A stretch of DNA of 64,000 nt from the NCBI RefSeq assembly GCF_015477775.1, contig NZ_JADLQO010000005.1:372001-436000 (forward strand). Reading direction: 5' to 3'. Position 1 is the stretch's first letter, and every line of letters begins with the position of its first letter. The DNA comes from Nocardia abscessus. GTDB taxonomy: Bacteria > Actinomycetota > Actinomycetes > Mycobacteriales > Mycobacteriaceae. The notes under the pieces were generated by a model that was given only the letters and a program-made list of their open reading frames with translations, had not been told where the DNA came from and made no database searches. Positions 33,737 through 42,853 of the stretch are shown in pieces. The translations under genes and the position numbers were made by a program.

Positions 33737-34519
33737 ATGACCACACCACCGCACAATCCGTATCCAGGTCAGCCCGGCGGCCAGCCGGGCTACCCGCAGC
33801 AGCCGCCCGCCGGTGCGCCGCAGGGCTTTCCCGGCCAGCCGGGCTATCCCGGTCAGCCGCAGGGCTACCCGCAACCCGGCTACCCGGGCCAGCCGCAGCC
33901 GGGCTATCCGCCGCAAGGCGGTTTCCCGCACCAGGGTGGTTTCCCGCAGCAGCCGGGCTACCCCGGCGGCGGTTTCCCGCCGCCCGGACCGCCGCCCCAG
34001 CAGAATCGGAGCGGCGGTGGCGGAATCGGGAAGATTCTGCTCGTCCTCGGTGTCGTCGTGGTGCTCGGTCTGCTGGTCGTGGGGGCCCGCACCGTGTTCC
34101 GCTCGGACGGCGAGAAGATCGAGATCGGTCAGTGCGCGAAGTTGTCGGGCACCACTGTCAAAGCCGAGTTCGCCACCAAGGAATGCTCCGATGCGGAAGC
34201 CAACTACGTGGTGGCGCAACGGCTGGACGGCGCGAACGCGGACTGCCCGACCAAGGATTACGCCAGCTACTACCAGACCGGCAGCAACGACTACACGCTG
34301 TGTCTGCGGCTGAACGTCAAGGAGGGCGACTGCATCGACGGCGGCTTCCTCGGCGCCAGCACCAAGGTCGCCTGCGGTGTGTCGGCGGACTTCAAGATCG
34401 GCCGGATCGTGCGCGGCACCGCGGACAAATCCGCGTGCGGTGCGAAGGCCACCGAGAACGACACGATCGTCTACCCCAAGCCCGACCCGATCACGCTGTG
34501 CCTGGTGCCGCCCAAGTAG
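33737..34519 (+). CDS. Pro/Gly/Gln-rich membrane protein with LppU-like outer domain
   Basis: 260 residues. Residues 1-95 are repeats of PGYPGQPQ/GGFPQQ type, then a membrane helix (KILLVLGVVVVLGLLVVGAR), then an outer domain of about 140 residues with eight or so Cys. Its pattern (VEIGQCAKL-like start, CPTKDYASYYQ, TLCLRLNVKEGDC) resembles LppU/SCO3897-like secreted domains. Function unknown; cell-envelope location inferred. GGGGAGGGG lies just before the ATG at 33737. The long frame upstream of that ATG is antisense-like shadow of the AAA gene. Confidence 0.8.
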   Translation: MTTPPHNPYPGQPGGQPGYPQQPPAGAPQGFPGQPGYPGQPQGYPQPGYPGQPQPGYPPQGGFPHQGGFPQQPGYPGGGFPPPGPPPQQNRSGGGGIGKILLVLGVVVVLGLLVVGARTVFRSDGEKIEIGQCAKLSGTTVKAEFATKECSDAEANYVVAQRLDGANADCPTKDYASYYQTGSNDYTLCLRLNVKEGDCIDGGFLGASTKVACGVSADFKIGRIVRGTADKSACGAKATENDTIVYPKPDPITLCLVPPK

Positions 34520-34599
34520 CGGCGGGATAGTCGAGGAGGCCATGGGCTCGGCCATTGATCAGGTGCCATGGTCGAGCTGGCCTTAAGTTCCTGAAATGA

Positions 34600-36099
34600 T
34601 CAGCGCGCCGGCGTACGCGGTGCGGCCACGACGCTCGCGTACCGGCAGCAGAGCAGGATGGCGATCATCGGCACGACCATAGCCGTGGTCAGCGACATCA
34701 CGGCGGTGAGCCAGCCGATCACCGTGGGACCGGCGAGCAGGCCGAGGTAGCCGATGCTGAACACCCGGGACATGTCGGTCGCGGCCGTCGCGGAGCCCAG
34801 ATTGCCCGCCGCGGTGAAGATCTGCGGGATGCCGCCCGCGAGCCCGAGCCCGGCCATGGCCCAGCCCAGCAGGGTCAGCGGGATCCAGGGCGAGACGATG
34901 ATCACCGCCAGGCCGAGCGCGGCGATCAGCGAGCCGTAGCGCACCACCGCGACCCCGCCGAACGCGTGGCTGACCCGGTCGGTGGCGAAACGCCCGATCG
35001 TCATCGTGGTGGAGAAGGCGCCGAAGGCCAGCGCCGCTGTCGCGGCATCGGCGCCCAGGTGCTCGCTCAGCTGCAAAGTGCTCCAGTCGGCCGCCACGCC
35101 TTCGGCCAGGAGCAGCGCGAAGGCGATCGCGGCCAATGCGAACAGTTTTCGGTGGCGATCGCGGATCTCGAGGCGAGTGGTGAAGCCGCGCCGCACCCGT
35201 TTACGGTCGAGCGGCTGCGCGGTGGGCGCTGCGTCGTATCCCAGCGACGGAACCTCGTGCCGGGGCAGTGTCGGCTCGTGCTGAGGTGTCGTCGTGTCGT
35301 GCCGGGGCGGTGGCGTGTCGTGCCGGGGCGGGGGCGTGTCGTACGAAGGCGTCGTGGTGTCGTCCCACGGGAGTGGCGTCTCGCGCCGGGGGAGTGACGT
35401 GTCGTACGAAGGCGTCGTGGTGTCGTGCCGGGATGAAGTCGTGTCGTGGTCGAGCGGCGTGACGTCCGGTTCGAGCGCGTGCACGGACGGGACGCCGTGT
35501 GCCGCCGTTTCCGCCCCGGGCGTGGTTTCGCGCAGCAACCGCGGCACCAGGGTGAGGGTCAGGGCGACACAGCCGACCGCCGCGACGATCAGGGTGACGC
35601 GCACGTCCCAGCCCGCCCGGAGCGCGGCGGCTCCGAGCAGTGAACCGAGCAGGCCGCCGCCGGAGAACAGCGCGTGGAACGCGGCCATGATCGGACGCCG
35701 GTACGCCCGTTCCACATGCACCGCTTGGGTGTTCATCGAAACATCGAGTGCTCCGTTGCCGAAGCCGAAGCAGGCCAGGGCGAGCGCCAAGGTGACCGGT
35801 CCGGTGGCGAGGCCGGGTCCGACCACCGCGACCGACCCGAGGCACGCCGCGGCGCCGACCAGCGTCCTGCTGCCGAACCGATCGGCAAGCGGACCGGCCA
35901 GCCGCATGCCGACGATGCCCGCACCGGCCATGAGCAGGATGAACATCCCCAGTGTTGATTTCGAGACCCCGGTCCGGTCGGTGATGACCGGGATGTGCAC
36001 CACCCACATGGCGAGCAGGAAGCCGTTCAGGGCGAACACGGTGAACACCGCGGCGCGCGCGACCCGGATCGGACGATCTACCGGCGGGCTCCCCACCAT
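34600..36099 (-). CDS. MFS transporter with heptad-repeat central loop
   Basis: 499 residues with twelve predicted helices (first helix ARAAVFTVFALNGFLLAMWV; MFS loop GPLADRFGSRTLVG between helices 2 and 3). The loop between helices 6 and 7, normally 20-40 residues, is about 110 long and holds ten heptads such as HDTTTPS, YDTPPPR and HDTPPPR. The two halves resemble sugar/drug exporter-like MFS members; the substrate is unknown. The ATG at 36099 is favoured by the start of homology; TACCGT lies just upstream. Confidence 0.85.
   Translation of the reverse strand: MVGSPPVDRPIRVARAAVFTVFALNGFLLAMWVVHIPVITDRTGVSKSTLGMFILLMAGAGIVGMRLAGPLADRFGSRTLVGAAACLGSVAVVGPGLATGPVTLALALACFGFGNGALDVSMNTQAVHVERAYRRPIMAAFHALFSGGGLLGSLLGAAALRAGWDVRVTLIVAAVGCVALTLTLVPRLLRETTPGAETAAHGVPSVHALEPDVTPLDHDTTSSRHDTTTPSYDTSLPRRETPLPWDDTTTPSYDTPPPRHDTPPPRHDTTTPQHEPTLPRHEVPSLGYDAAPTAQPLDRKRVRRGFTTRLEIRDRHRKLFALAAIAFALLLAEGVAADWSTLQLSEHLGADAATAALAFGAFSTTMTIGRFATDRVSHAFGGVAVVRYGSLIAALGLAVIIVSPWIPLTLLGWAMAGLGLAGGIPQIFTAAGNLGSATAATDMSRVFSIGYLGLLAGPTVIGWLTAVMSLTTAMVVPMIAILLCCRYASVVAAPRTPAR
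35239..35448 (-). repeat. 21-bp minisatellite coding heptads in the MFS loop
   Basis: About ten imperfect 21-bp units on the minus strand encode a heptad with consensus His/Tyr-Asp-Thr-Thr/Pro-Thr/Pro-Pro-Arg/Ser. The frame is kept throughout. Limits are approximate by a few bases. Confidence 0.8.
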
Positions 36100-36245
36100 T
36101 TCGACGGTACCGGTGAACCCCCGGGAACAGCCAGCCTCGCCCGCGGAATCGGCCCAGGGCATCGTCGACCTGGTCGTGCGACCGTGCGGGACGCTCGACT
36201 CTGCGCGTCTCGTCCGCGAGCGAGCCTGTTCATCGATTCAACGTC

Positions 36246-37094
36246 TCACGCCGCCGGGACATTCCAGATTCCGGTGACCACCGTCTCCATGACGTAGTCG
36301 GCGAAATCCTTCGGATCCCGGCCCAGCGCCCGGCGTACCCCGTCGGCCGGCTCGGCGTTGCGCCCGTCGAGCACCGTGCCGAAGAGGTAGTCGAGCAGGC
36401 TGACCACGTCGGCGGGCGCCCCGGATTCGGTGAGCCCGGCGACGAAATCCGTGCGGGAGATGGGCACGAAGGCGATGGGCCTTCCGGTCGCCGCGGCGAT
36501 CTCGGCGACCGCTTCGCCGAACGTGATCGCGCGCGGGCCGGTCAGCTCGTAGACCTGGCCGGAGTGCCGGTCCGAGGTGAGCGCGGCGACGGCCACGTCG
36601 GCGATGTCGTCGGCGTGCACGAACGGTTCGGGCACGTCGCCGTTGGGCAGGGCGAGTTCCCCGGCCAGGAGGTAGTCGGTGAACGCGCCCTCGCTGAAGT
36701 TCTGCGCGAAGAAGCTGCAGCGCACGATGGTCCAGTTCAGGCCCGATCCGCGCACGGCCTGCTCGCACTCGACGGCCTCCGGCTCGCCCCGGCCCGACAG
36801 CAGTACCAGTTTCCGCACGCCGGACCGCGCGGCGGCCGCGGCGAACGCGCGGATCACCTCCGGCGCGCCGGGGACCGCGAGATCCGGCTGGAACGCGACG
36901 TATGCGGTGCTCACGCCGGTCAGCGCGGCGGGCCAGGTGGCGCGGTCGGCCCAGTCGAACGGGACGTCCGCGGTCCGGGAGCCCACCCGGACCGGATGCC
37001 CGGCCGCCCGGAGCCGGTGGACCACGCGGCTGCCGGTCTTGCCGGTGCCGCCGGTTACGAGGATGAGGTGCTGGTCGGTGCTGGTGTGTGTCAT
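36246..37094 (-). CDS. NmrA-like NAD(P)-binding protein
   Basis: 282 residues. The Rossmann motif is TGGTGKTGSRVVHRL (GxxGxxG) near residues 14-28, and RKLVLLSGRGEPEAVECEQA with LNWTIVRCSFFAQNFSEG fits the NmrA/atypical SDR group. Members sense NADP or act as quinone/azo reductase-like oxidoreductases. It lacks the full Tyr-x-x-x-Lys dyad, so catalysis is unclear. It diverges from an AraC regulator 80 bp away, which is likely its regulator. Confidence 0.87.
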   Translation of the reverse strand: MTHTSTDQHLILVTGGTGKTGSRVVHRLRAAGHPVRVGSRTADVPFDWADRATWPAALTGVSTAYVAFQPDLAVPGAPEVIRAFAAAAARSGVRKLVLLSGRGEPEAVECEQAVRGSGLNWTIVRCSFFAQNFSEGAFTDYLLAGELALPNGDVPEPFVHADDIADVAVAALTSDRHSGQVYELTGPRAITFGEAVAEIAAATGRPIAFVPISRTDFVAGLTESGAPADVVSLLDYLFGTVLDGRNAEPADGVRRALGRDPKDFADYVMETVVTGIWNVPAA

Positions 37095-37174
37095 GGTTCC
37101 AGTACATCCGCCCGGGCCGAGACGGAACATGGTTCAGCGGCTCATGATCATGCGTGATCGTCTACTGTGGGAGG

Positions 37175-38140
37175 GTGGATGCGCTCGCCAGTCTGCTCGA
37201 AGGTCCTCGCGCCCGCGGCGCGTTCCTGATGTGTTCGCTGCTGGATCCGCCGTGGTCGCTGCGCATCCAGGACGAGGCCCCACTCACCGTGCTGTCGATG
37301 ATCCGCGGCGGCGCGTGGATCGTCGCCGACCGGGGTGCGCCCCGGCAGCTGGGCGCGGGCGACGTCGCGATCTTCCGCGGGCCCGCCCCGTACACGGTGG
37401 CCGACGACCCGGCGACCGAACCGCAGATCATCATCCATCCCGGCCAGGTGACGAAGACGCCGCAGGGCGAAGTCTTGTGCGAGACGCTCAGTCTGGGCGT
37501 CCGCCAATGGGGGACCGACCCCGACGGGGCCACCCTGATGGTCACCGGGACATACGAGTCCGCGGGCGCGGCCAGCCAGCGCTTGCTGCGCGCGTTGCCG
37601 CCGGTTCTCGTGCTGCAGCGCGGCGACTTCGACAGCCGGGTGCTCGACATCCTGGTCGACGAGGTGACCAAGGACGAGCCCGCGCAGAGCGCGGTGCTGG
37701 ACCGGCTGCTGGATCTGGTGCTGATCGCGGCGCTGCGCGCCTGGTTCGCCCGCGACGACGCGCCCGCCTGGTATCACGCGTACGGTGATCCGCTGGTCGG
37801 CAAGGCCCTGCGCCTGCTACAGCACAATCCGGCGCACGGATGGACGGTCGCGAGCCTGGCCGAGGCGGTGGGGGTGTCGCGGGCCGCACTGGCACGCCGG
37901 TTCACCGACCTGGTGGGCGAACCGCCGATGGCGTTCCTCACCGAATGGCGGCTGGCACTGGCCGCCGACCTGCTCCAGGAGTCCGACGCCACCATCGAGG
38001 CCATCGCTCGTCAGGTCGGCTACGGCAGCGCCTTCGCGCTCAGCGCCGCGTTCAAAAGGCACTTCGGCGTCTCCCCGCGCGACCACCGGCACAGCCGCGT
38101 GCGGTCAGGCTCGGAGGAGGGAGCCCGCGTAGCCACGTAG
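37175..38140 (+). CDS. AraC-family transcriptional regulator with cupin domain
   Basis: 321 residues. The N-terminal cupin (DALASLLEGPRARGAFLMCS, then RGGAWIVADRG) is of the Cupin_6 type; the C-terminus has two HTH motifs (SLAEAVGVSRAALARRF and IEAIARQVGYGSAFALSAAF). TACTGT lies exactly 6 nt before the GTG at 37175, supporting a leaderless start over the 37154 alternative. It diverges from the NmrA-like gene and probably controls it; the ligand is unknown. Confidence 0.9.
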   Translation: MDALASLLEGPRARGAFLMCSLLDPPWSLRIQDEAPLTVLSMIRGGAWIVADRGAPRQLGAGDVAIFRGPAPYTVADDPATEPQIIIHPGQVTKTPQGEVLCETLSLGVRQWGTDPDGATLMVTGTYESAGAASQRLLRALPPVLVLQRGDFDSRVLDILVDEVTKDEPAQSAVLDRLLDLVLIAALRAWFARDDAPAWYHAYGDPLVGKALRLLQHNPAHGWTVASLAEAVGVSRAALARRFTDLVGEPPMAFLTEWRLALAADLLQESDATIEAIARQVGYGSAFALSAAFKRHFGVSPRDHRHSRVRSGSEEGARVAT

Positions 38141-38195
38141 GGTCCCGCACGCTGCGCGATGGGCACAACACACCTACTGAGCTATCGTCGGCCGG

Positions 38196-38618
38196 GTGAC
38201 GCAGCAGTATCCGGTGCTCTGGCCGGTGCCGACCCGGTGGGCCGACAACGACCACTACGGGCACGTGAACAACGTGACCTACTACTCGTACTTCGACACC
38301 GCGGTCAACGCGTGGTTGATGCACGCCACCGGAACCGACATCCGCGAACTGCCCGCGCTCGGGGTGGTGGCGCAGACCTCCTGCCAGTATCTCGGTTCGC
38401 TCAGCTTCCCGGATCAGCTGAAGGTCGGCTTGCGCGTCTCCCGGCTCGGCCGCTCCAGCATCACCTACGACCTGGCCATCTTCCGCGAGGCCGACGGCAC
38501 GCTCGAGCTGTCCGCCACCGGTGTCTTCGTGCACGTCTACGTGGACGCGGAGACCCGCAAGCCGGTGGAGATCCCGGAGGTCATCCGCACCGCCGCGGCC
38601 GGACTCGTCACGGACTGA
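38196..38618 (+). CDS. Acyl-CoA thioesterase (4HBT hotdog family)
   Basis: 140 residues. The start RWADNDHYGHVNNVTYYSYF has the catalytic Asp of the 4-hydroxybenzoyl-CoA thioesterase group and the HVNN signature. It hydrolyses acyl-CoA in the cytosol; chain length unknown. GTG start with TATCGT 7 nt upstream (leaderless pattern). It converges on bkdC with a 28-bp gap. Confidence 0.9.
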   Translation: MTQQYPVLWPVPTRWADNDHYGHVNNVTYYSYFDTAVNAWLMHATGTDIRELPALGVVAQTSCQYLGSLSFPDQLKVGLRVSRLGRSSITYDLAIFREADGTLELSATGVFVHVYVDAETRKPVEIPEVIRTAAAGLVTD

Positions 38619-38646
38619 TCCACGAAAATTCCTGCGGCGCGGGAGT

Positions 38647-39984
38647 TCACACGCGGCTGAGCAGGGTGAGCGGGTCTTCCAGGAAGCCCGCGGTGGTGGC
38701 CAGGAAGCGGGCCGCGAGTTCGCCGTCGATCATGCGATGGTCGAAGCTGACGCCGAGCGTGGTCACCCACCGCACCGCGATCTCGTCCCGCACGACCCAG
38801 GGCCGCTTGCCGATCGCGCCGAGGCACAGGATCGCGGACTCACCCGGGTTGACCAGCGGCACCCCGGCATCCACGCCGAACACTCCGACGTTGGTGATGG
38901 TGAACGTCCCGCCCCGCAGGTCGGCCGGGGTGGCGCTGCCCGCGCGGGCGGTCTCGGCCAGCCAGCCGATCTCGCGGGTGAGATCACGCAGGCTCAGGGT
39001 CTGCGCCTCTTTGATATTCGGTACCAGCAAGCCGCGATCGGTGGCCACCGCGACGCCCAGATTCACGTAGTGCTTGGTGACGATCTCCTGCGCGGCTTCG
39101 TCCCAGAAGACGTTCATGCCGGGAAAATCGGCGAGCGCGGCCAGCGCCGCCTTGGCGACCAGCGGCAGCGGCGTCAAGGTCAGGCCCGCGAAGGGTTTCG
39201 TGCTGCGCAGGTGGTCGAGCAGTTCCATCGAGGCGGTGGCGTCCACCGTGACGAACGTGGCGGCCTGCGGGATGGTGCGCGCGCTGTGCAGCATGGCCGC
39301 CGCGGTGCGCTTGCGAATGCCGCTGATCGGAGTGCGTTCCTCGCGCGCGGCCGGACCGACCACGCCGGGGCCCGCGACCGCGGGTGCGGCAGGCAAGGCC
39401 GGACGCGGCTGGGAGACCGGCACCGCGCCGCGCACGTCGTCGACGGTGACCGCGCCGCCCGGTCCGGAGCCCGCGACGAACCACAGGTCGATACCGAGTT
39501 CGCGGGCGAGTTTTCGCGCGGCGGGCGTCGCTGCCGGGCGCGTCGCACCGAGCTCGGGGCCCGGTGCTTCTGTTTCGCGGGGCTCGGGGTTCGCCTCGGC
39601 CGGCTGTGCGTCGCTGGGTGATCGCGTCGCAGGAGGCCGTCGCCGCCGAGACGCCGCTTCCTCGTCCGGGCCATATCCCACCAAGACCGAAGTGCGGCTT
39701 GTTTCGTCTTTCGCTCCGGCCGTCTGGTCCACGCGAATGAGCGGTGCCCCCACCGCGACGGTGTCGCCCGGCTGCGCGAGCAATTCGACCACTCGGCCCG
39801 CGAACGGCGACGGCAACGACACGACCGCCTTGGCGGTCTCCACATCGGCGATGGTCTGGTTCAGCTCGACCGTGTCGCCGACGGCCACCGCCCAGGACAC
39901 CAACTCGGCGTCGGTCAGCCCTTCCCCGAGGTCGGGCAGCCGGAACTCCAGCACGGACGCCGAAGGGCCCGGACGGTCTTCCAC
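38647..39984 (-). CDS. bkdC: Branched-chain 2-oxoacid dehydrogenase E2 (dihydrolipoyl acyltransferase)
   Basis: 445 residues. The lipoyl domain has Lys52 in DVETAKAVV; a Pro/Ala-rich linker leads to an E1/E3-binding segment (ARKLARELGIDLWFVAGSGP) and the acyltransferase core ending with catalytic His416 in DHRMIDG. It takes the acyl group from E1 to CoA, making isobutyryl-, isovaleryl- and 2-methylbutyryl-CoA. The GTG at 39984 has AAAGG upstream; a GTG at 39999 is possible. Last gene of bkdA-bkdB-bkdC, 30 nt after bkdB. No E3 gene is in the window. Confidence 0.93.
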   Translation of the reverse strand: MEDRPGPSASVLEFRLPDLGEGLTDAELVSWAVAVGDTVELNQTIADVETAKAVVSLPSPFAGRVVELLAQPGDTVAVGAPLIRVDQTAGAKDETSRTSVLVGYGPDEEAASRRRRPPATRSPSDAQPAEANPEPRETEAPGPELGATRPAATPAARKLARELGIDLWFVAGSGPGGAVTVDDVRGAVPVSQPRPALPAAPAVAGPGVVGPAAREERTPISGIRKRTAAAMLHSARTIPQAATFVTVDATASMELLDHLRSTKPFAGLTLTPLPLVAKAALAALADFPGMNVFWDEAAQEIVTKHYVNLGVAVATDRGLLVPNIKEAQTLSLRDLTREIGWLAETARAGSATPADLRGGTFTITNVGVFGVDAGVPLVNPGESAILCLGAIGKRPWVVRDEIAVRWVTTLGVSFDHRMIDGELAARFLATTAGFLEDPLTLLSRV

Positions 39985-40014
39985 GTGAGCACCTTTCACT
40001 ACGGCGGACCCGCC

Positions 40015-40998
40015 TCACGCGGCGAGGGAACGGTCGACCGCGTCGAGAATGCGGTCGGGGTCGGGCAGGTGGTGCTTCTCGAGCTTAGCCGGGGGGTAGG
40101 GGATGTCGAACCCGCCGACGCGCAGCACGGGCGCCTCCAGGTGGTAGAAGCAGCGCTCGGTGATCCGCGCGGCGATCTCGGCGCCGAGCCCGGCGAATAC
40201 CGGCGCCTCGTGCGTGACGATCAGCCGCCCGGTCTTCATCACAGACTCCTCGATGGTGTCGAAGTCGATCGGCGAGAGGCTGCGCAGGTCGATCACCTCG
40301 AGCGCGTGACCCTCCCGCGCGGCGAGTTGCGCGGCCGACAGCGCGGTCGCCACGGTCCCGCCGTAGGCGACGACGGTCGCGTCCGAACCGGTGGTGCACA
40401 CCCGCGCACGGTCCAGTGGCAGCCCGCCGTCGCGGTCGAGCGCGGCGAAGTCGACGTCGGCCTTGTCCCAGTACCTGCGCTTGGGTTCGAAGAAGATCAC
40501 CGGGTCGTTCAGCGCGATCGCCCGGCGGATCATCGAGTACGCGTCCGCCGGGTTGCTCGGTGTCACGACACGCAGCCCCGCGGTGTGCGCGAAGTAAGCC
40601 TCGGGTGACTCGGAGTGGTGCTCCACCGAACCGATACCGCCGCCGAACGGTATGCGAATAGTCAAAGGAGCGCTGACTTTTCCCTGCGTGCGATAGTTGA
40701 TCTTGGCCACGTGCGAGACGATCTGGTCGAAGGCGGGATAGACGAAGCCGTCGAACTGGATCTCGCACACCGGCCGGTAGCCGCGCAGCGCCATGCCGAA
40801 AGCCGTTCCGACGATGCCGGATTCGGCCAGCGGCGTATCGATGACGCGGTTGTCGCCGAAGTCCTTCTGCAATGTGTCGGTCACCCGGAAAACCCCGCCG
40901 AGGCGGCCGATGTCCTCGCCCATCAGCAAGACCTTCGGATCGTCCTCCAGCGCACGGCGCAAGCCGGTGTTGAGCGCGCCGGCGAAGGTGGTGATCAT
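40015..40998 (-). CDS. bkdB: Branched-chain 2-oxoacid dehydrogenase E1 beta
   Basis: 327 residues. GEDIGRLGGVFRVTDTLQKD, DTPLAESGIVGTAFGMALRG and FGGGIGSVEHHSESPEAYFA are conserved E1-beta segments around the ThDP-binding dimer interface; the C-terminal transketolase fold has VTHEAPVFAGLGAEIAARI. It works with BkdA to decarboxylate branched 2-oxoacids. The ATG overlaps the bkdA stop (ATGA) and has AGGAG upstream; bkdC follows. Confidence 0.95.
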   Translation of the reverse strand: MITTFAGALNTGLRRALEDDPKVLLMGEDIGRLGGVFRVTDTLQKDFGDNRVIDTPLAESGIVGTAFGMALRGYRPVCEIQFDGFVYPAFDQIVSHVAKINYRTQGKVSAPLTIRIPFGGGIGSVEHHSESPEAYFAHTAGLRVVTPSNPADAYSMIRRAIALNDPVIFFEPKRRYWDKADVDFAALDRDGGLPLDRARVCTTGSDATVVAYGGTVATALSAAQLAAREGHALEVIDLRSLSPIDFDTIEESVMKTGRLIVTHEAPVFAGLGAEIAARITERCFYHLEAPVLRVGGFDIPYPPAKLEKHHLPDPDRILDAVDRSLAA

Positions 40999-42107
40999 CG
41001 CGGGACTCCTTCTCCTCGTGCGGAGGCCCCGCCGGGATCGCCGGCCAGGTACTCCGTGTACGCCCTCCGCTGTTCGGTGATCAGCGGGTGCGGGCTGGTG
41101 TAGACGTGATCGAACAGCTCGGCCGGCGCCGGATCGGGCATGTCGACGGTCGCGCTGCGCACCGCGCGCGCGACCGCGTCCGAACGCTCGGCGACGCGGC
41201 CTTCGAACGCGTCGTCCCAGTGGCCCTCGCGCTCGAGCAGCCTGCGGATCCGGTCGATCGGATCGCGCCGCGCCCACTGCTCGGTCTCAGCGGCCGAACG
41301 GTAGCGGGTGGGATCGTCGGCCGTGGTGTGCGGGCCCATCCGGTAGGTGAGCGCCTCGATGAACGACGGGCCGCCGCCGGAACGCGCCCTGGCCACCGCC
41401 TGCCTGGTCACGGCGAGCACGGCGAGGACGTCGTTGCCGTCGACCTGCCTGCCCGGCATGCCGTAGCCGTACGCGCGGCGCGCGATCGGCGTCGCGCTCT
41501 GCACCCGCACGGGTTCGCTGATCGCCCAGTGGTTGTTCTGGCAGAAGAACACGACGGGCGCGCTCCAGCTCGCGGCGAAACCGAGCGCCTCGGCCAGATC
41601 GCCCTGGCTGCTCGCGCCGTCGCCGAAATAGACGATGGTGGCTATGTCGGCGCCGTCCAAGTGCGCCGCGAAGGCGTAACCGGTCGCGTGCAGGCCCTGG
41701 GAGCCGACCACGATGTTGGGATTGGTCATGTTCACCGGGTGCGGATCCCAGCAATGGTGCGCGACGCCGCGCCACAGCCGGGTGAGATCGGAGGGCGGCA
41801 CACCGCGGCAGTAGGCGACCGCCGTCTCGCGGTAGCCGCAGAACACGTAGTCGTCGGGATGCAGCGCGTGCGCGGAGCCGACCTGGGCGGCCTCCTGCCC
41901 GAGCAGCGGCGCCCAGAGCCCGAGCTGGCCCTGCCGCTGCAACGCGGTGGCCTCGGTGTCGATCCGGCGCGTGACCACCATGTCCTCGTACAGTGCCCGC
42001 AGCTCGTCCGGCCCGACGTCGGCGACTATCGCGGCGTGTTCGGGATCGAGGACGCGATGACCGTCGGGCTGCACCAACTGCACCGGGTACTCGGACTTGG
42101 CCGACAT
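40995..42107 (-). CDS. bkdA: Branched-chain 2-oxoacid dehydrogenase E1 alpha
   Basis: 370 residues. The ThDP motif runs from GDGASSQGD to NNHW, about 28 residues apart as in the family. WAPLLGQEAAQVGSAHALHP and VPPSDLTRLWRGVAHH are typical of BkdA. The C-terminus includes RMGPHTTADDPTRYR. The ATG at 42107 has GAGG 9 nt upstream; an upstream frame to 42191 is not supported. First gene of the operon; the divergent Lrp gene 150 bp away is its likely regulator. Confidence 0.95.
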   Translation of the reverse strand: MSAKSEYPVQLVQPDGHRVLDPEHAAIVADVGPDELRALYEDMVVTRRIDTEATALQRQGQLGLWAPLLGQEAAQVGSAHALHPDDYVFCGYRETAVAYCRGVPPSDLTRLWRGVAHHCWDPHPVNMTNPNIVVGSQGLHATGYAFAAHLDGADIATIVYFGDGASSQGDLAEALGFAASWSAPVVFFCQNNHWAISEPVRVQSATPIARRAYGYGMPGRQVDGNDVLAVLAVTRQAVARARSGGGPSFIEALTYRMGPHTTADDPTRYRSAAETEQWARRDPIDRIRRLLEREGHWDDAFEGRVAERSDAVARAVRSATVDMPDPAPAELFDHVYTSPHPLITEQRRAYTEYLAGDPGGASARGEGVPR

Positions 42108-42242
42108 GAGTGATCGCCTCCTCACCAGGTCGCTGCGGCACATCGGAATGTGTCCTACCTCACAGCATCCCCTCGAATGCGAACTGCGCAAGTGGCCGAC
42201 CGGCGGATGGGCAGAATGCTCAATTGCGACCCGCGGGGTGAT

Positions 42243-42262
42243 GTCATACTGCGTGGTATGAC
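42243..42262. promoter_or_regulatory. 20-bp dyad covering the lrp start codon
   Basis: GTCATAC (42243-42249), 6-nt centre, GTATGAC (42256-42262): perfect 7-bp arms. It contains the ATG at 42258 and a CATACT -10-like hexamer 7 nt before it. A leaderless message and an autoregulatory operator would therefore overlap here. Confidence 0.5.
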
Positions 42263-42758
42263 CAGAGAAAACGTCGGCGTGAGCCTGGACGCCACCGACG
42301 CCAGGCTGTTACTGGAGCTGGTCGCCAACCCCCGGGCGACGGGTGTCGAGCTCGCCGCCCGGCTCGGCCTGTCCCGCAATACCGTGCAGGCGCGGTTGTC
42401 CCGCTGGGAGGCCGGTGGCGTGCTCGGCAGCTTCGAGCGGCGCGTCGAGCCGCGCGCGCTCGGCTATCCGCTCGCGGCGTTCGTCGCGGTCGTCGTCGAC
42501 CAGCACCGGCTGGACTCGGTGGTGGACGAACTCGCCGAGGTGCCGGAGGTGACCGAGGTGTGCGGCATGACCGGACTCACCGATCTCACCGTGCGGGTGG
42601 TCGCGCAGGACGCCGACGACCTGTATCGCATCGCCGGGCAGATCCTCAAGATTCCCGGCGTGGAGCGGACCAACATGGCGCTGGTGATGCGCGAACTGGT
42701 CGGGCCGCGCACCGCTCCGTTGCTGGATCGGCTGGCCAATACGAGCCGCATCCCCTGA
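42258..42758 (+). CDS. Lrp/AsnC-family regulator, probable bkd regulator
   Basis: 166 residues. The HTH is LDATDARLLLELVANPRATG with VELAARLGLSRNTVQARLSR; the C-terminal RAM domain has CGMTGLTDLTVRVVAQDAD for amino-acid binding. Position opposite bkdABC matches BkdR-type regulators, which sense branched-chain amino acids. The ATG at 42258 is preferred over the longer frame from 42150 because homology starts there and a -10-like hexamer lies 7 nt before it. Confidence 0.9.
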   Translation: MTRENVGVSLDATDARLLLELVANPRATGVELAARLGLSRNTVQARLSRWEAGGVLGSFERRVEPRALGYPLAAFVAVVVDQHRLDSVVDELAEVPEVTEVCGMTGLTDLTVRVVAQDADDLYRIAGQILKIPGVERTNMALVMRELVGPRTAPLLDRLANTSRIP

Positions 42759-42853
42759 CCCCTCGGAGGGTGCTCTAGGTTCTGTGCCCTCGCCCCGGAC
42801 GCGCGGCTGCCGCTGGCCGTGGTGGGCCGGTGCCCTCCCGCTAGGGTGCGGGG

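Noticed and set aside
34520..34599. Symmetric AGGCCA...TGGCCT and TGATCA pieces between convergent genes
   Set aside because: Arms are short and interrupted; I cannot tell them from chance.
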